Part shown: positions 60,001-64,000 of the stretch, piece after piece
How the letters are laid out: every line of letters begins with the position of its first letter
Numbering within the stretch: the stretch's first letter is position 1
NCBI GenBank assembly: GCA_023014335.1
Contig: JAECYW010000017.1
Span: 992,001 to 1,056,000 of the forward strand
Length of the DNA stretch: 64,000 bases
Origin: Galerina marginata
Lineage: Eukaryota > Basidiomycota > Agaricomycetes > Agaricales > Galerinaceae
Direction of reading: 5' to 3'
Position numbers and translations under genes: made by a program
The notes under the pieces: model-generated
The model's database searches: none
Seen by the model: only the letters and a program-made list of their open reading frames with translations
Told to the model about the DNA's origin: nothing

Positions 60001-60418
60001 AGTGAGTTCAGCAATTCAGTTCTATTCTCCCCTCTGACATTTTCTCCCCAGAGGCAAAGAGGCGCTCATAGAAAAATTCAAAAATTCAGCCATTATGGAC
60101 GAACGCGAATCCTGGCGTCCAAGAATTTTCTATTCCGCTGGAAATAACCAGGGCCTTATCGAGCCTTTCCCAGCCCCGACTCACATCCGGAGGAAGGAAC
60201 GAAGTTCTTACAACCGCGGAACCCTCTTCCCTCCAGGCACCAACTCACACTCGCATTCTCATGGTGGCATGTTGAATAACATGACTACCCGCCGTTACAA
60301 TGACGACCATGGCAATATCAATGGCGTTCAGCAAAGCCCGTCCGCGATTTGGCGAGCGTCTTCCGTCTCATCTTCGCAGCACCCGCACTCCGCCGGAAGA
60401 AGAGGATTCCCGTCATAG
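57084..60418 (+). CDS. Mei2-like RNA-binding protein
   Basis: Disordered Ser/Pro-rich stretches surround two degenerate RRM-like regions (GNVNRQISMEGL, FFDVRVAKFAKDVLETKNLV, FGTIRFFNFIRQEVGQDG). The diagnostic C-terminal Mei2 RRM is TTVMIKNIPNKMSDEDLTLY, LYLRMDFKNGCNVGYAFVNF and EKVLQMSYANYQGKEALIEK. In S. pombe Mei2 controls entry into meiosis by binding RNA; plant and fungal homologues act in development. Introns lie near 57212-57285, 57674-57730, 58092-58135, 58408-58458, 59757-59809, 59896-59951 and 60002-60051. One base appears extra at 57918 (between SRGIIP and IVFFDVRV). The start MSNTSRSSIDLGQ is supported by a later intron that keeps the frame. Confidence 0.88.
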
Positions 60419-61884
60419 AGACACGAGCGACAGATCGTTTTATAGAAACTCAACCTACAGGGCTATGCGTTAGTGTTTGGCGTACGATAAAAGTAACACA
60501 TTCGCTTCTGCTCTCACTTCTATCCATGTTTATTATTTCATGTCCCTTGTTGGTGGTTTGTCAGTCACTTTATCCATTCTCTACTACTGTATTATATTGA
60601 TTACCTTGTACTGGGAACTATTCTCTTTGTCGTGCTTCGAGCCATTTACACTCATTGCTTTAGTATACGTCTTTTTTACACACACACGCCTATAATCCTT
60701 CACTAAATACAATGCCCCTTGTCGTTTTAGTGGAGTGTACGATCAGTGAATTGTATGCATTCCCAAGCAGTACCATTCTAAGATGTTTATTACACGACTT
60801 CGCACTGGCTTCGGGGTAGAGGCGGCATTTTAGTGTCTTCCTGTGAGTTTTAACTAAAATAACCTAAAATACCGGACATCTCCAGAGGTCGTCAATGCTG
60901 ATTCTTGGGAAATATCGGGTCAGAGAGATGCGAAGCCCATCAGGTTTCTAACCGATTTGTATTTAGTGCACAACATATCTTGGCACTGTGGTCTACGACT
61001 CCATCTTACTATTGCCTGTAAAACACAGCTCAGGGCCAAAAGGGCAGTTGGTCATGAACCTCGGACATTTACAAGTTCATTCCGTGAGATGAAGATGAAA
61101 CCTCATGCCATTGTAAAATAGCATATAAGTATCCCGACTCCGAAGCCGCGGGATGTGCACAACGGAAATCGCGACAAATATTCAACGCCGTCACGGGGAG
61201 GTATTCACGGTGGGCTACCCTGTTGGCTATGTCGGAGGAGAGTGACAGACAATAAGTATAACCTCAACGGATTCTCAGTGTCGGGAAAGAAGAAGTAGAT
61301 ACTCTCCAGTTACACCTCTGTCGGTCGGAAGAGAGACAGTTTCGCTGACTTGAATTGCCCGATAAGGTAGATAAGCTATAAATAGATTGCCTTTGTTTGC
61401 CACTACGTCCCGCCCATGGGTATCTCACTGACCCACTTTGCTGTCAACTTCTGCCACAAAGACTGAAGTAAAATGTACTTTCTGCTCTGCTTATGCAAAC
61501 CAAAGATACATATCCGCTATCTTTTGAGTCCTGGGCCATTATCAATTCACTGGGAAAAAACTATTGCACCCCGCTCAAGTTTTCTAATTTTACCATGGGA
61601 GCTCCTTCAGCTCCTTCAGAACTTGTTCACGTTTTTATCTCATTCCCGGAACACGCTTGTGCAAGAGTTACTCCATATACCAGTCACATCAAAGAACTTG
61701 CCCCATGCTCTACCCACAAACGCTGCCGCTCAGGCCGGGGCTATAAACGCGGCGCAGCTTCTCACTGACTGTCTGCATGATTCAATCGCCTTGCGATATA
61801 TAAGTATGTCAGCTTCTTGCAACGCTGGCTTCTTTCCCCTGCCCCTTTACCTCCTTTTGTCTCCCAGTCAACGAGACTTGAATT
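60419..61884. other. Intergenic region between Mei2-like and FNT genes
   Basis: About 1.5 kb with the 3' flank of the Mei2-like gene (T-rich) and the upstream region of the transporter gene. Short open frames here show no domain. No repeat or RNA gene is recognised. Confidence 0.45.
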
Positions 61885-63450
61885 ATGGCCTACGACACAC
61901 CTAGCACGATGAAGCCGGAGGAGGTCGCCGCTTTCATGGTACAAGCCGGCGTGAAAAAGCATAGGGATCGTTATGAATCTGTGTTCATTAAGGCTGTGAG
62001 TACCCTTTCACGAATTGAACTAATTTACCAGGCCTCATTGTTTTTCGCAATAAGTTTATGGCAGGAGCCATGCTCTCAGTTTGGAGGCTTGCTATCGCAG
62101 GTCCTGCAAGGAGGTGCGGCTGGGCTTACTGCCTCGAATCCCGGTATCGTCAAGGTCCTTGGGGGCTTTGTCTTCCCAGTGGGTTTGGTAATGTTCGTGT
62201 TCTTCGATTTGATCCCCTAGTGCCACCTCACCGATTATAGGATTGTACTCCAAGGTCAAGAACTTCTGACTAGCAACATGATGGTAAGGATTTCGAAATT
62301 ACACCCTTGCCAATCAATTTCGATGCTTTGCAGGTGTTTCCCATGGCCGTGGCTAAGCGGGCAGTACCATGGTGGAGTTTGCCTCTCAACTGGCTTATAG
62401 GTTAGTCCTTGATTGCGATAAAAATGCAAACATGTACCTTACCTGATGTTTGAATGTAAGTGTTTTTCGGAAACCTGGCTGGAAGTCTCTTCTTTGCGGC
62501 TATCCTCGTTCACTGTGAGTCCCTTCCTGATAGCGCTTGCAGGACTAGTTTTTCATAAAATATCTAGACAGCGGCATAGTCTCAGCAGATCCTTACGCCA
62601 GTTTCATTAAAACATTCGCCATGTAAGCTTGGCAAGCTATGTCCCTGCAATGAGAAACTGCTAACTGAGTTTAAAGCCACAAAGCGCACGATCCTCAATG
62701 GCACCAAATCTTTTTGCGGGGTATTGGGTGTAATTGGCTCGTTTCCATCGCAGTATGGGTGAGCTCTCCTATCTGTTCCGTAATCTCCACGCCAGCTGAC
62801 TAGTCGGTTTTTAATTTTAGCAAGCAGCAGGGGCAAGGGATACCGTATCTAAAGTAGGATATTGAGTGACTGAAACCTCGGCAGCCCATTCATCCATGTT
62901 TTAATTTTAGGTGTTCGCAATTTGGATCCCTATCTGGGTGCGCTGCTTGCCATCGTTCACCGCTTTCTTATCGCTGAAACTCGGGTTAGATTTTCGTCGC
63001 CTGCGGGTTTGATCACGGTACAGTTGCTCACGGACAATACTCTGACATTCGGGAGAACTCACGGGGGTATCAATTATAGTGGTTGCTAACATGTTTTCCG
63101 TTCCGTTGGGGATTATGTTTGGAGCTCCAGTAAGTAACAGTCTAATTACCAACTGATCGATCGAGTTTCATTTCCTGCATTCCTGTAGCTTACGGTAAAC
63201 CAATACATCAAAAAGTAGGTGCCGCAGATACGCAATCTCTATCACGGCATTCTGATAGTCTGACGTGCCACACAGGTCATTAATAGCTGCATTACTCGGA
63301 AACATCATCGGCGCGTTGTTAGTAGCCGGACCTGCTATTTATTTCTACCTCTGGGACAATGATGGTGGCCTTGGAATGGCGGAAACGGGCGAAGTCATGA
63401 ACGAGAGCTCTATTTCGAGTACCCACGGCGAGAAAGAGCGAAGAGAGTGA
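61885..63450 (+). CDS. Formate/nitrite transporter (FNT family), frame break in first TM segment
   Basis: After MAYDTPSTMKPEEVAAFMVQ the protein has the FNT-type membrane segments. These include VLQGGAAGLTASNPGIVKVL, GGFVFPVGLVMIVLQGQELL, TSNMMVFPMAVAKRAVPWWS, NWLIVFFGNLAGSLFFAAIL and ANMFSVPLGIMFGAPLTVNQ. The C-terminal helix is LIAALLGNIIGALLVAGPAI, then IYFYLW and a short charged tail. FNT channels move formate, nitrite or small acids across the plasma membrane. Seven or so introns fit. Within TM1 the expected FMAGAMLS-FGGLL lies in two frames, separated by one base at 62079, so the model needs either an unusual splice or a consensus fix. The TM count is otherwise normal. Confidence 0.85.
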
Positions 63451-63755
63451 TTTATTGGAGTCGAGATTTACGGTAAGCTTTTATGCTTGATTTGATATGC
63501 TAAAGAGAAGCGGGAGACTGACTTCATTGTGTCCCACAGATATCAATTGTGTCTTTACCCCTATGATTTTTACCAGTTTGCGCCACTGTCGTGATTTCCT
63601 TAATAAGTGAATCATTGGTCCATTTTGGAAAGGCATCGTATGAATGGTCTGTATTCAGCAGGGTATTGACAGGCGAGGGCAATGCAGCATAGGAAAGATA
63701 ATTATGGTTGGCTGCTCAAGGCATGAGATAATCATACATAGAAAACAAATTAAGT
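63451..63755. other. Convergent 3' spacer
   Basis: About 305 bp where the plus-strand FNT and the minus-strand alpha/beta hydrolase converge. AT-rich, no coding signal. Confidence 0.5.
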
Positions 63756-64000
63756 TTAGGACGCCGCTGCCACCCACTTATTGATCGCCTTAAAAGTAAC
63801 AGTTCTTTCCGGTTCGTGGAATATAAAGACAAGATAATCGTGGATCCCGTCTGGGGCTTCGAAATAGCGGACCTTTCCATCGTCAGGCTCAACACCGTCC
63901 CCTTCACCCAAGTCCTTGATCATGCGGTCTTTCAGGATCTTGATGGAGTCATATAACGCTTCCGCACCTCCAGCGACGATAAATGTTCTAGGGAATTTCT
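63756..64000 (-). CDS. Alpha/beta hydrolase (esterase/lipase fold-3), C-terminal part only
   Basis: The window ends inside this gene. The visible C terminus reads PRTFIVAGGAEALYDSIKIL, then VRYFEAPDGIHDYLVFIFHE and ERTVTFKAINKWVAAAS. The order strand, helix, then a histidine in GIHDYLV fits the end of the abhydrolase_3 (hormone-sensitive-lipase-like) fold, where that histidine completes the catalytic triad. The nucleophile serine and the acid are outside the window. The gene continues past position 64000. Confidence 0.75.
   Translation of the reverse strand, partial: KFPRTFIVAGGAEALYDSIKILKDRMIKDLGEGDGVEPDDGKVRYFEAPDGIHDYLVFIFHEPERTVTFKAINKWVAAAS

Overview
The window looks like nuclear DNA of a filamentous basidiomycete, most likely an Agaricomycete. 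Genes lie close together on both strands and are cut by many short introns, mostly 45-60 nt, with GT..AG ends and CTNAC-like branch sites. Several proteins are of fungal or basidiomycete type: a FunK-like kinase, a CAMKK/ELM-type kinase, a secreted S41-like protease and an Ifi6/ISG12-like secreted protein. I see no bacterial operons, CRISPR array, rRNA, convincing tRNA or intact transposon. All gene models were read by eye from sequence and protein logic, with no transcript or database support.

Layout. 0-10 kb: a Ser/Thr-rich membrane protein (+), an MBL-fold hydrolase (+), an Ifi6/ISG12-like secreted protein (-), a Bos1/membrin SNARE (-) and a FunK-like pseudokinase (-). 10-19 kb is gene-poor and holds only an Rrp17/NOL12 rRNA-processing factor (-) and a FAM72-like protein (+). 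18.6-33 kb: polyubiquitin (+), SET9 H4K20 methyltransferase (+), CCT6 chaperonin (-), a disordered, probably nuclear protein (-), a degenerate TIM-barrel hydrolase (-) and a coiled-coil protein carrying an eleven-glycine GX3 ladder (-). 33.8-64 kb: class 3 lipase (+), a LARGE-like glycosyltransferase (+), an ATRIP/Rad26-like checkpoint protein (-), UPF2 (+), a CAMKK-like kinase (+), Tudor-SN/SND1 (+), S41 protease-like protein (-), HAD-like protein (+), mitochondrial ribosomal protein bS6m (-), Mei2-like RNA-binding protein (+), formate/nitrite transporter (+) and the 3' end of an alpha/beta hydrolase (-).

How they fit. Most are housekeeping genes: RNA biology (UPF2, SND1, Mei2-like, Rrp17), chromatin and checkpoint (SET9, ATRIP-like), proteostasis (polyubiquitin, CCT6) and secretion (Bos1). 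They do not form an obvious biosynthetic or defence cluster. The items most worth a second look are the secreted Ifi6/ISG12-like gene with an 18-nt micro-exon, the GX3-ladder protein, the FAM72-like protein, several enzymes that have lost catalytic residues (FunK-like, TIM-barrel, HAD-like), and the 46-bp divergent ATRIP/UPF2 start region. Between about 34 and 62 kb several otherwise intact genes carry single-base frame breaks, mostly in short homopolymers. These look more like consensus errors than gene decay and should be settled before any of those genes is called a pseudogene.
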